Notes under the pieces: generated by a model
Database searches by the model: none
Told to the model about the DNA's origin: nothing
What the model saw: the letters and a program-made list of their open reading frames with translations, nothing else
Assembly: GCA_017470735.1 (NCBI GenBank)
Contig: JAFUYB010000067.1
Location: forward strand, 1 to 64,000
DNA: 64,000 nucleotides
From: Lachnospiraceae bacterium
Lineage (GTDB): Bacteria; Bacillota; Clostridia; Lachnospirales; Lachnospiraceae
Reading direction: 5' to 3'
Shown here: positions 1 through 7,827 of the stretch, in pieces
How the letters are laid out: every line of letters begins with the position of its first letter
How positions within the stretch are numbered: position 1 is the first letter of the stretch
Position numbers and translations under genes: made by a program

Positions 1-727
1 AGCATTTCAGCAGGTAATTTCTCCGCAAAAGGAAATCCCCCACCTTCGGCATCACATCCCCCGACGGATCAGTGACCATATAGGAACAGTTCGCCTGCAG
101 CAGATTCGGCAGAAGGAAAAACCTCGACTTCCCGGCACCCGAAGCTCCGAAGATCAGCGCATTCATATTCCGCTGCGTCCACCTGCCATTCAGCGACAGA
201 AAGACCCGCTTGGAATAAATCTGCGCCATCAGCCGCACCCTCTCCGCCTCCCGCTTCTTCGGATACCGCCTCAGCACCCTCTTATGCTCCTCATTATACG
301 GAGCATTTTTCTTCAGCCATCTTTCCTTATCATTTCCATCCCCATATACTGCTTCCGGCTCCATAACAAACTCCTTGTCATACTCCCGGTAATCCTCTTC
401 AAAAGCCGCATCCCCATGTACATCCTCCACCGTGTCCTTAACCTTCAGGTACTCATTGTAAAAATAAAGACAACCAAGTATCCCGGCAACCAAGCATATC
501 CCCACCATCAGAGGATCAGCCGGAAACAGTTGAAACGGATGCTCACTCAAATGCTCCGAAGCCAGCATAGCCGCCTTAAAGATCGTCCTCTCCCCGTCAT
601 CCGGCAAAGCACGGTAGCAGTATCCCAAATGGAGCCCCGCATAAAGCGAGACTCCCTCCACAATCCCCATCGTCCACAGCAGATTTCTCCGCCGCATCTT
701 TTCCGTAATTTTCTTCCGTTGCCTCAT
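1..727 (-). CDS. VirD4/TraG-type conjugative coupling protein, N-terminal part (cut by window edge)
   Basis: Membrane NTPase expected to couple the relaxase-DNA complex to the transfer channel. The visible 242 residues start at an ATG behind a GGAAAGG site. There are two predicted membrane segments (about residues 14-38 and 70-92), a charged linker, and a Walker A motif GASGAGKS at 194-201 followed by a TDPSGD stretch, as in VirD4-like proteins of Clostridia. The frame is open to the window edge, so the rest of the ATPase domain lies outside. It begins 15 bases after the stop of the leucine-rich-repeat surface protein, so both are probably co-transcribed. This arrangement is unusual because the coupling protein gene normally follows other transfer genes. 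Confidence 0.88.
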   Translation of the reverse strand, partial: MRQRKKITEKMRRRNLLWTMGIVEGVSLYAGLHLGYCYRALPDDGERTIFKAAMLASEHLSEHPFQLFPADPLMVGICLVAGILGCLYFYNEYLKVKDTVEDVHGDAAFEEDYREYDKEFVMEPEAVYGDGNDKERWLKKNAPYNEEHKRVLRRYPKKREAERVRLMAQIYSKRVFLSLNGRWTQRNMNALIFGASGAGKSRFFLLPNLLQANCSYMVTDPSGDVMPKVGDFLLRRNYLLKC

Positions 728-741
728 AAATTTCCTTTCCG

Positions 742-3700
742 CTACTCTTCCGGATCGCCATCTGCCATTCTGTCGGAGCCAGCGTCAGCGACATCCCCTG
801 TCCGTACAAACTCCTCGGACGAATCCTCACTAACCTCCGCTGCCGTCTCCAATGTCTCCCGCACCAAAACCGGCACCGTCACATCCACAAACAGCGTCTT
901 TCCGCTCTTGTCGTATTCCACATCACATCCGTCATTGGAAATCACCTCAAAAATATCCTCGATAGCCTTCTCCTTCGTCGCAATCTCAAGCGACAGGATC
1001 GCCCTGCACTGCCCGTCATATACATGGTATTCCAGCACATCACCCTTGACCCTCTTAAAGGAATACTCGCCATTCTTATCCGTAACAGCCTCCAACACCT
1101 GCTTCCCGGCAATCACCACACGCAATCCCTCAACCGGATTGCCCTCTTTATCAATGATACATCCCCGGATCTTCCTGCGCCGTCTCCACCAGAAGAAATA
1201 CCACGCTCCTGTCCCGGTACCTCCTGCCGCACCAATCGGAACGATCGGCGGAATCACAGGCTTATCCTCATCCGTATCCGAATCATTATCTATCTCCGGA
1301 TGGATCATCTCCGGGGTATCATACTCAGCCCCACTATCATCGTCAGGCTCCTCGTCATCATCACCCTCACCCGGTTCATCATTCTCGGATTCCTCACTTC
1401 CTCCATCACCATTATCATCCGATACCGGGTTATCATCCCTGACATCTGTCGTATCATCGGAGCCGCGGTCAGAAGGCGGCAAGGGAGCTTCGCCATCGCT
1501 GCCAGTCACCTCCGGCGTTTCTTCAGAGTTGCCCGGTACAGTATGCTGATTCTCCGTCTCCTCGTCATCGTCAGCGTCATCATCCTCATCTTCCGGCGGC
1601 ACCGGCAAAGGCTCTGATGCAGGCAATGGAACCGGTTCGGAAGCCGGCACATGCTCTGGCTCCGGCAGGGGCGGTGGAAGCGGCGGATCCAAATCCGGCT
1701 CAGGTTCCGGATCATCCCCTGTTCCGGGATCCGGTTCTTCCGGGCCGGATTCCGGCGGCAGCGGCGAGAACATTGCCGTAACCACTCTGTCCTCAGTCAC
1801 ATTCCTGTAATCCCCGTCCCATCCTGCAAACTCATATCCTTCCATCTCCGGATCCTCCGGCGGCTGCGCATCCTCTCCATAGCTGACAAACACCTTCTTT
1901 ATCGTATGCCCATCCGCATCCTTAAATGTCACGGATAAAACAGGGTCATCATATAACGCCTTGATCTCCAGATCTTCCGTAACATTGGCATACTCCATGT
2001 CCCATCCGATAAATTCATGCCCTTCCCACTCGGGATCGTCCGGCGGCTCTGCATCCTCCCCGTACTCTACCGTTTCCGACTTCAATACCGTTCCATCATG
2101 GTCAATCCACTCCACCTTAAAAGCTGCTGCGCTGCCTGCATCAGCCCTGAAGCTCCTTGCTTTCGTTCCCACGGTAAGGCTCACGGCCTTGTCCCCGTAT
2201 GCCGCGGTGTCCTCCACCGTATCCGTCCATCCCGAAAAAAGCATCCCGTCCTCCACGGCGCAGTCAATTTCCGCAGTGTCCCCCTGCGCATAATACCCGC
2301 CGCCCGAAACGGATGAAACCCCGTTTCCGGCAGTCAGCTCTATCAGGTATTCTTTATCAAATTCATATCCGCACTCCGTACAGTTCCGGCGCCTGCACCC
2401 ATTCCTTACGCCGCTGTCGTCTTCATACTCCACCCCACCCATATAGCCGTCACACAGAACATGTAGTTCCATTTCCTGGTGGATCGTGCCGCTGTGCGTA
2501 TGCGTAAAATAATCATAAAATCCGGAACCCCTGTGAATGAACAGATTCGGATACTCCATGCCGATGTAAGTCGGCGAACTTGATCTTGTATTGGCATAAA
2601 CATACATATTGACAAGACCGTCAGCCGTCACATCGGTTGCCCACTGCGATCCAATGGAAGTCACGCTTTCCGGCACGACGATATCTTCATTGCCCACTGC
2701 GGACTTTTTCAGCATGTATGCCGGTATTGCCGTCACCCTGTCCCCGAAATTCACCTGGCCTATATCCGAATTCTGAAACATGGAAAAACTCTCGCTGCCT
2801 TTGTATGTTGAAGAAACCGCGTTATAATTCACGGTTCCGATGGACATGTTTTCAAAACAGCTCCTGGGGATGCTCTTTACTCCCTCCCCGATGTTAACGG
2901 TGCCAGCCACTGTGTGCCTTCTCCCTGAATAGGTCGGCCCGAACACGCCATATGCGCTGCTGCCCGCAGCACTTGCCGCATTGTAGTCCAATGTGCCGAT
3001 CGTAACACTTTCCGTCATGCCATAGCCCATCTTCGTAACATGCTCTCCGATCACCAGCCGTCCGATATGGATGTCATTCCCGCGAAAAGCCTCATTGCTG
3101 ATCTTCTCCATGTCCAGCACTAATTCCTCCTGGTCCAAAGCAATATACTTAAACGCCATTTCCGGGATCGATTTCACATTGCTGCCAATATGGAGCTCCC
3201 CTATATGCGTTGTCGTTATGGCGCCGTTGCCTCCGCCGAACATGGAATTCAGGCTCTGCGTATAGGACATATCGGTGATATTGTAATAAAAATGGTCAAT
3301 CGTGCAGTATGATGTCACGAAATACCCGCAGGTCTTCACATCATCCGTCAGCGTGAAATTCCTGATATGGATCCCGTGGCTCTCAAATGCGTAACTTCCG
3401 ACAGTCGCCGCATGGATCTCCAACTCGTCCTGCTCTAAGGCCACGTTGCAGAACATATGTCCCGGGATCTTCTGCACATTATCCCCGATGCTCAGATGTC
3501 CGATCACCGTCGTCGGATTTGTCTGAAGCGGATCTGAGCCAAGCGGCGTTCCCGTCCCGGAATTTGACGCATTCGTCGCATTATAATTCAACACATCAAT
3601 CGTATTTCCTGAAAAGATGGAAATACCGTAACTGGTAACAGCATCCCCGATCGTCAGCGTGCCGATATGTAAATCCGACGATGCAAATGCATAATTCTGA

Positions 3701-4068
3701 ATATATGGCGAATTGATATACAGCGATGTGATCTCCGTCACACTGTTCGGAATCATCTTCGTTGTATAAGTGCTGAGACCAAATCCCGTCACCGGATATC
3801 CATCCACCACCTCCGGCACCACGATCACTGGATTCGCCGCATTGCAGTACATGATCTTCGCCGTGTCATCATCATACAGCGTATAAGTATATGTGTTTCC
3901 GTCCTCTGCCACAAATGTATTCCCCGAGGACACCTTCGCTGCAGCCTGAACGCCCGGATTCCCCGGCAGAATTCCAGCCGCAAGTACCGCCATGACCACC
4001 GCAATGATTGCCAGTCCGCATTTATTTCCACGCATCTTCCCTAAATAATCCCGCTTAAACATGTTCAT
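742..4068 (-). CDS. BspA-like leucine-rich-repeat surface protein with membrane anchor
   Basis: Large (about 1108 residue) exported protein of the element, probably an adhesin-like surface protein. A signal peptide occupies about residues 1-43. It is followed by many BspA/LRR_5-like units, recognisable by recurring I-G-x-L-x-I-G-x-x-V and Y-N-A phrases, then two repeats of the InlB B-repeat type (about 70 residues each, with GYEFAGWD and GHEFIGWD), then a Pro/Glu/Asp-rich stalk. A hydrophobic segment (about 940-960) ends in WWRRRRK, after which comes a domain resembling carboxypeptidase-regulatory-like folds (GCIIDKEGNPVEGL, DKNGEYSF). By the positive-inside rule that last domain would be cytoplasmic. 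I chose the ATG at 4068 because a GGAGGG site precedes it; an earlier in-frame ATG at 4092 has none. Confidence 0.82.
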   Translation of the reverse strand: MNMFKRDYLGKMRGNKCGLAIIAVVMAVLAAGILPGNPGVQAAAKVSSGNTFVAEDGNTYTYTLYDDDTAKIMYCNAANPVIVVPEVVDGYPVTGFGLSTYTTKMIPNSVTEITSLYINSPYIQNYAFASSDLHIGTLTIGDAVTSYGISIFSGNTIDVLNYNATNASNSGTGTPLGSDPLQTNPTTVIGHLSIGDNVQKIPGHMFCNVALEQDELEIHAATVGSYAFESHGIHIRNFTLTDDVKTCGYFVTSYCTIDHFYYNITDMSYTQSLNSMFGGGNGAITTTHIGELHIGSNVKSIPEMAFKYIALDQEELVLDMEKISNEAFRGNDIHIGRLVIGEHVTKMGYGMTESVTIGTLDYNAASAAGSSAYGVFGPTYSGRRHTVAGTVNIGEGVKSIPRSCFENMSIGTVNYNAVSSTYKGSESFSMFQNSDIGQVNFGDRVTAIPAYMLKKSAVGNEDIVVPESVTSIGSQWATDVTADGLVNMYVYANTRSSSPTYIGMEYPNLFIHRGSGFYDYFTHTHSGTIHQEMELHVLCDGYMGGVEYEDDSGVRNGCRRRNCTECGYEFDKEYLIELTAGNGVSSVSGGGYYAQGDTAEIDCAVEDGMLFSGWTDTVEDTAAYGDKAVSLTVGTKARSFRADAGSAAAFKVEWIDHDGTVLKSETVEYGEDAEPPDDPEWEGHEFIGWDMEYANVTEDLEIKALYDDPVLSVTFKDADGHTIKKVFVSYGEDAQPPEDPEMEGYEFAGWDGDYRNVTEDRVVTAMFSPLPPESGPEEPDPGTGDDPEPEPDLDPPLPPPLPEPEHVPASEPVPLPASEPLPVPPEDEDDDADDDEETENQHTVPGNSEETPEVTGSDGEAPLPPSDRGSDDTTDVRDDNPVSDDNGDGGSEESENDEPGEGDDDEEPDDDSGAEYDTPEMIHPEIDNDSDTDEDKPVIPPIVPIGAAGGTGTGAWYFFWWRRRRKIRGCIIDKEGNPVEGLRVVIAGKQVLEAVTDKNGEYSFKRVKGDVLEYHVYDGQCRAILSLEIATKEKAIEDIFEVISNDGCDVEYDKSGKTLFVDVTVPVLVRETLETAAEVSEDSSEEFVRTGDVADAGSDRMADGDPEE

Positions 4069-4113
4069 CTTCACGGTCTCCCTCCACGGCATCCATTTTT
4101 CTGGAACACTATA

Positions 4114-4123
4114 AGAAATTCAC
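4114..4123 (-). promoter_or_regulatory. Conserved element GTGAATTTCT, copy 1
   Basis: Reads GTGAATTTCT on the minus strand, followed at once by a -10-like TATAGT, 46 bases before the start of the leucine-rich-repeat protein gene. The same ten bases occur at 6592, 7128, 10096 and 19426, always oriented toward the downstream gene. The T-rich stretch just before it doubles as the tail of the terminator of the preceding gene. A promoter or operator role is inferred. Confidence 0.6.
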
Positions 4124-4124
4124 G

Positions 4125-4163
4125 CTCCAAAAAGAAAACCGGAGAAGTTTCACCTCCCCGGTT
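4125..4163 (-). terminator. Rho-independent terminator after the PcfB-like gene
   Basis: On the minus strand AACCGG-GGAGG pairs with CTTC-TCCGGTT across a short loop and is followed by TTTTCTTTTT. The hairpin overlaps the last codons of the 4150-4566 gene and lies just before the promoter-like element of the next gene. Confidence 0.7.
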
Positions 4164-4566
4164 CCATATCCATTACCTTCTTCCTGTCTGTCATGTCAAC
4201 CTGAAGCTCCGACAGCTCCGGGAGCCGCATATCCTTAATCACTTCTTTCACGATTGCCCTGTCCTTATCCCGGAAAGTATATAACCGCAACACCTCATCC
4301 GATTCCATCGTGACCTCAAATCCCACATACGGAACTCTGGCATTTTGCAGATTCTTTTCAAAAATCTCTGCCAGATTCTCCTTCACGATCTCCGTTTCTG
4401 CCCTGCCGCCCTCCTGAATATGCTTCAAGATCGCCTCTACCCCGCCCTGTTCAACATAGCGGTTATCCCTTACCGCCTGCATCATGATATCCCCGGAAAA
4501 CCCGGTCAGCTGCTTCACCACCTCAAAAATCTCCTGCAGCGAATACATCTCCTGCTGTGCATCCAT
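4150..4566 (-). CDS. Small conserved element protein in PcfB position
   Basis: A 138-residue soluble protein that I cannot assign to a family with certainty. It is helical and charged, without membrane segments. Its place near the VirD4-like gene, and a C-terminal half that reads like a small alpha/beta fold (VPYVGFEVTMESDEVLRLYT, then DKDRAIVKEVI), resemble PcfB/DUF3801 proteins, which act with VirD4-type coupling proteins in Gram-positive elements. This is an inference from position and shape, not a clear motif match. The ATG at 4566 is preferred because GGAGGT lies seven bases upstream; the earlier in-frame ATG at 4581 precedes that site. A terminator directly follows the gene. Confidence 0.5.
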   Translation of the reverse strand: MDAQQEMYSLQEIFEVVKQLTGFSGDIMMQAVRDNRYVEQGGVEAILKHIQEGGRAETEIVKENLAEIFEKNLQNARVPYVGFEVTMESDEVLRLYTFRDKDRAIVKEVIKDMRLPELSELQVDMTDRKKVMDMEPGR

Positions 4567-4716
4567 CACCAACACCTCCATCTCTGCTCATCCAATCGCT
4601 AACCACTGTTATCCCGACAGTTCTTTCACCAAGTACCCTACAGTAATTCTGAGTGCCTGCTATCATTTCACATGTCCTGTTATCATCTCAAGCCAATGAA
4701 AAGATCCTAACTCCCA

Positions 4717-5253
4717 TCACATCCACATCTGTACCATCCACTTCAAAAAATCTTCGCTCGGCTGAAACCCTAAAATTCCCTGACTGGCAACCACCAGCAC
4801 CGGAATATACACAAACCTCGCCATAACCACCGCCACCACAATCGCAGCCAACACACCAACAAACGCCATTTTCCGATGCCCCACCGGTCTGTTGTAAAAC
4901 CGCTCCCTCCGCTGTGACATTCTGCCCGCCTCATCCTCCACAAACGAAATCCTCTCATCCGCATAATTTCCGGAAATAATCGCCAGCAGATCACACACAT
5001 AAAACACACCGCAAAACCCACAAGTCAACGCATACAGCAATCCAGCCAAATAATGCCTTGTCATAAACTTATGCAGCCCAAACCACCCTCCGATCAATGT
5101 CATCAGAAAAAACACATCCCCATCCGTCTCCATACACGGATATTCATACTCCCTCTCCGGCAAAAAAGTTTCATACCCGCCCAAACTCCGGCAATGCATT
5201 TTCCGTACCCTCAAATTCCCCTCATCATCCATTCGATACCAGCTATCTGCCAT
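4717..5253 (-). CDS. TM2-domain membrane protein
   Basis: A 178-residue membrane protein. A hydrophilic N-terminal region of about 45 residues is followed by a TM2 domain: two hydrophobic helices around the motif G-x-F-G-x-H-x-F (here GGWFGLHKF) and a cytoplasmic turn before LLAII. After a charged segment rich in Arg there is one more hydrophobic stretch (AFVGVLAAIVVAVVMARF). TM2 proteins are widespread and their function is mostly unknown. The gene is the last of a three-gene operon with the replication-initiator-like gene, whose stop overlaps a possible GTG start at 5262. The ATG at 5253 was chosen because the GAGAGGCGGG ribosome site is then correctly spaced. Confidence 0.7.
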   Translation of the reverse strand: MADSWYRMDDEGNLRVRKMHCRSLGGYETFLPEREYEYPCMETDGDVFFLMTLIGGWFGLHKFMTRHYLAGLLYALTCGFCGVFYVCDLLAIISGNYADERISFVEDEAGRMSQRRERFYNRPVGHRKMAFVGVLAAIVVAVVMARFVYIPVLVVASQGILGFQPSEDFLKWMVQMWM

Positions 5254-5258
5254 AACAA

Positions 5259-6236
5259 TCACCCGCCTCTCATATCATTCGCCACATGATTCTCGATATG
5301 CATCTGCATCGTAAACACCGATCTATAAAGACTCGTCAGCAGATACGCCGTCGGATTCACAATCTTCCCTGCGCTCTCCAACCCCTGCAGCACATACTGG
5401 ATGTGGAACATAGTCAGTTTTCGCATCTGCCCCCGTACCACACCGACCGGCTTTTCCTCCTTCCCGATCCGAATGATCTCCTGCCCCGTATCCTCCACCA
5501 TGATCAGGATCTCCACGATAAGGTCAATCGTATCAATCGAACCCGGATAATCAAAGATCAGCGTATCGTAAGAAATCCGCACCATCACCTGCTCCCGAAT
5601 CACCTCATACGTCTCCTGCCTGGAAGGATTGATGGATTCTAATATTCCTGTAGTATTAGATTTATTAGTATTATATTGCGCCGGGAAATCCGTCGCCGGT
5701 TTTACCGTCACCGGGTTTTCCGTCGCCGGATTTTGTCCATTTTCGGTACAATTCACCGTTGCCGGATTATCCGTCGCCGGGTTTTGTCCATTATCCATCA
5801 CATGATCCGCATCAGTTCCATATGCATTTTCCGCGACTATGCGTAGTTCTTTACCATCGCCGTACTCTCCCATCAAGTCATTCCTGCCCGTGTTCATGAC
5901 TACCTTACCCGGATTCCCTTTATCTTTTTGACTTTCTCCGCATATAGGCACTTCATGCACTTCGATAACATTTCCCCCAAATGCCCCGCCTTCAGATCGA
6001 CTCTGATTCCTCGTCAGATACCCTTTTTCCTCCAGCGACTGCACCGTCCTTCCAAGACTCTCCTTCCCATCCGGCAGGATTTTTGCGAGCCCTGCAATCG
6101 AAAAATTCCAGTGATCAGGCAGCGACATGATCGTAAAAAGCAATCCCCGCTCTTTGATCCCCAGCGACCGATCCTGCATCGGAGCCATCCCAATGACGAC
6201 ATACCGCCCCTGCGTTTTGTTTTTTAATACCGCCAT
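5259..6236 (-). CDS. Replication-initiator-like helix-turn-helix protein (DUF6017-like C-terminus)
   Basis: A 325-residue protein with a winged-helix domain at about residues 20-85 (SLGIKERGLLFTIMSLP, then a recognition-helix-like SLEEKGYLTR), a low-complexity middle containing repeated PATxNP phrases (about residues 135-175), and a hydrophobic/charged C-terminal domain (IDTIDLIVEILIMVEDTGQE, PVGVVRGQMRKL) like those found in RepA-N/DUF6017 proteins of Clostridia elements. Such proteins are thought to start replication of the excised element. The start at 6236 follows GGAGCGGTGT; an upstream in-frame TTG has no site. The gene lies 13 bases after a small winged-helix gene and is probably co-transcribed with it. 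Confidence 0.62.
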   Translation of the reverse strand: MAVLKNKTQGRYVVIGMAPMQDRSLGIKERGLLFTIMSLPDHWNFSIAGLAKILPDGKESLGRTVQSLEEKGYLTRNQSRSEGGAFGGNVIEVHEVPICGESQKDKGNPGKVVMNTGRNDLMGEYGDGKELRIVAENAYGTDADHVMDNGQNPATDNPATVNCTENGQNPATENPVTVKPATDFPAQYNTNKSNTTGILESINPSRQETYEVIREQVMVRISYDTLIFDYPGSIDTIDLIVEILIMVEDTGQEIIRIGKEEKPVGVVRGQMRKLTMFHIQYVLQGLESAGKIVNPTAYLLTSLYRSVFTMQMHIENHVANDMRGG

Positions 6237-6249
6237 ACACCGCTCCAAT

Positions 6250-6552
6250 CTACAGATTCACCCTGTAATGCATAGCCGCGATCTGCCTTCTCCCACAGAT
6301 TGGAATCAAAGTCACGAGTCCCTTTTCCTCCAGCCCTCGGATATGCCGATGGACGCTCCTGTTGCTGTCCGGCATAAAAGACTCCACCTGTCCGATAGTA
6401 AAATTGCTGCCCGACATTCCGATCAGCGTATAAAGAATTCCCTTGTCCGCCAGCGAAAGGCTCCGGCTCTCATCCGAAATCACCCACCTCCGAAACCGCT
6501 CCATCTGCTCCTTAGTCTCCTTCGACACCTTGATTTCCTGCACCTGTGCCAT
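6250..6552 (-). CDS. Small winged-helix DNA-binding protein
   Basis: A 100-residue protein consisting almost only of a winged-helix domain: SLADKGILYTLIGMSGSNFT resembles the first helices, and RSVHRHIRGLEEKGLVTLI the recognition helix and start of the wing. It resembles the N-terminal domain of the next gene (both have a SLEEKG or GLEEKG phrase), which suggests a duplication and a joint role in replication or control of the element. It is the first gene of the operon 6552-4717, with a conserved element (6592-6601) 40 bases upstream and a GGAGGG ribosome site. Confidence 0.65.
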   Translation of the reverse strand: MAQVQEIKVSKETKEQMERFRRWVISDESRSLSLADKGILYTLIGMSGSNFTIGQVESFMPDSNRSVHRHIRGLEEKGLVTLIPICGRRQIAAMHYRVNL

Positions 6553-6591
6553 ACAATTCCCTCCGTTCCAAAACCACACTGTTACAGAATT

Positions 6592-6601
6592 AGAAATTCA
6601 C
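6592..6601 (-). promoter_or_regulatory. Conserved element GTGAATTTCT, copy 2
   Basis: Same ten bases on the minus strand, followed by AATTCTGTAAC, 40 bases before the start of the winged-helix gene at 6552. A run of seven T lies about 7 bases upstream. Shared context with the copy at 19426 extends through GCGTGAATTTCT and TTCTGTAAC. Confidence 0.62.
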
Positions 6602-7127
6602 GCTCTCAAAAAAATCGTAACTCCAAACTACATCCTCATCATCTCCAGCCTCCCGGTCGCTGCCATTTGCACCGCCGTGTCAATCCCTCGCTCGCCTCCA
6701 CTTCGTTCCGCTCACTCCGGCTTGCCCCGTCGGTACAAAAGACAGCTTCTTAACCATGGGACTTTCACTCCCTGAGAAAAGCGGTCCGATGTTCGCTCCG
6801 CTCGCACCAGACCTTGCTACAAACTCCCATCTCCTATCCACACCAAAAGTCTCCATATTTACCGCATATCTCATATAGTTTCCCAAAAATCTCCTGACAT
6901 TTCCGGCACATCCAAGTCCATTCCTATAACTCTTGAAATGTGACTGCTTTTCCCATAAATCCCAAAAGTTCTCCCCAAAAAGTCTTCATTTTCCCCACAT
7001 AATTTCTGTCCCGATCCTGTCATCCCACGCAAAGGGAGGCACCCCGCCGAAAAATATTCCCTCTTCCCAGCACACTCCCGCTATTTCCCCTTACATAAGA
7101 CCGCCATTCGCATCTTCTCCCGCCGCC
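6602..7127. other. Intergenic stretch without a convincing gene
   Basis: Between the divergent replication and mobilization operons. Open frames here have no ribosome site and no recognisable product. The stretch holds C/T-rich plus-strand sequence and a segment rich in cgct/agcg inverted words around 6690-6740. I see no RNA gene. Confidence 0.5.
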
Positions 7128-7137
7128 GTGAATTTCT
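7128..7137 (+). promoter_or_regulatory. Conserved element GTGAATTTCT, copy 3
   Basis: Same ten bases on the plus strand, followed by ATCTATAAAA. It precedes the mobC-relaxase operon by 135 bases, with the candidate oriT in between, so the leader of this transcript would contain oriT. Confidence 0.58.
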
Positions 7138-7186
7138 ATCTATAAAACCGCCGCCAAGCCGCCCACATTTCTTTGTAGCAAGCAGA

Positions 7187-7246
7187 GACCGTGTGCCCCG
7201 CCCACGGTCCCGTCGGGCTACGCCCAAACCCTTTGCCTGCGGCAAA
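7187..7246 (+). other. Candidate origin of transfer (oriT) with inverted repeats
   Basis: Directly upstream of the mobC and relaxase genes lies a perfect 7-base inverted repeat, GACCGTG (7187-7193) and CACGGTC (7203-7209), with a 9-base loop, then a small GGGC/GCCC repeat and a second perfect repeat, TTTGCC-TGC-GGCAAA (7232-7246). Inverted repeats beside the relaxase operon are usual for oriT. The nick site is not known. Confidence 0.5.
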
Positions 7247-7272
7247 TATCCAGCACCCGAAAGGAGCAGCAA

Positions 7273-7827
7273 ATGACACCAGTAAAGATCTACCTGACCG
7301 AAACCGAAAACCACACCCTGCGGGAAGCCGCCGCCAAATACGGACAATCCATATCCGCTTTCGTCAAACTCCACCTCAAAGACATCTGGCAGGAGGATCC
7401 CGCCGTCTACGACGACCTGCAAAAAACCGGACGCCGGAATAAATCCATCAAGATCCATGTCAGCGAAGAAGAATACAAACGTATCAAACATCTCGCCGGG
7501 GAAATCCCCGTCTCCCAATACGCCAGAAAGCTCCTGCTTTCCGGCGGACATCCCATAAGCCTTACCATAGCAACGGATGACATCAGCTCATTCGATTACG
7601 ACATATCGGAAAAACTCCAGCAATTCCAAAACATGATCGAAGCCCTTGCCTACCGCTCCGTACTTGGACAACAGGAATCTGAAAAACTGCTTACAACCCT
7701 CTCGGAAATACGGGAAGACATCAAAGAAATCACCCGCTACGCAAAGAACAACCGCAAAGCCATCCGCTCCGCAGGGCTTCGCTGGCTGAAACGGAAATAC
7801 AAAGAGAAAACGGAGGAAATGCTATGA
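7273..7827 (+). CDS. MobC-like relaxosome accessory protein with two ribbon-helix-helix domains
   Basis: A 184-residue protein expected to bind oriT and load the relaxase. Two ribbon-helix-helix-like modules follow each other: residues 4-40 (VKIYLTETENHTLREAAAKY) and 55-92 (IKIHVSEEEYKRIKHLAGE, then QYARKLLLSGG). The C-terminal half is a predicted coiled coil with a MobC-like EIREDIKEITRYAKNN segment. Most MobC proteins carry one such module, so a duplicated one is notable. AAGGAG precedes the ATG. The last codons overlap the relaxase start in an ATGA, indicating coupled translation. Confidence 0.75.
   Translation: MTPVKIYLTETENHTLREAAAKYGQSISAFVKLHLKDIWQEDPAVYDDLQKTGRRNKSIKIHVSEEEYKRIKHLAGEIPVSQYARKLLLSGGHPISLTIATDDISSFDYDISEKLQQFQNMIEALAYRSVLGQQESEKLLTTLSEIREDIKEITRYAKNNRKAIRSAGLRWLKRKYKEKTEEML

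Noticed and set aside
284..1549. Plus-strand open frame of 421 codons
   Set aside because: It runs antisense through the LRR protein gene, has Ser/Pro-rich nonsense composition and no ribosome site.
6680..6886. Minus-strand 68-codon frame in the gap between replication and mobilization genes
   Set aside because: No ribosome site, no recognisable domain; composition is that of noncoding sequence with short inverted words.
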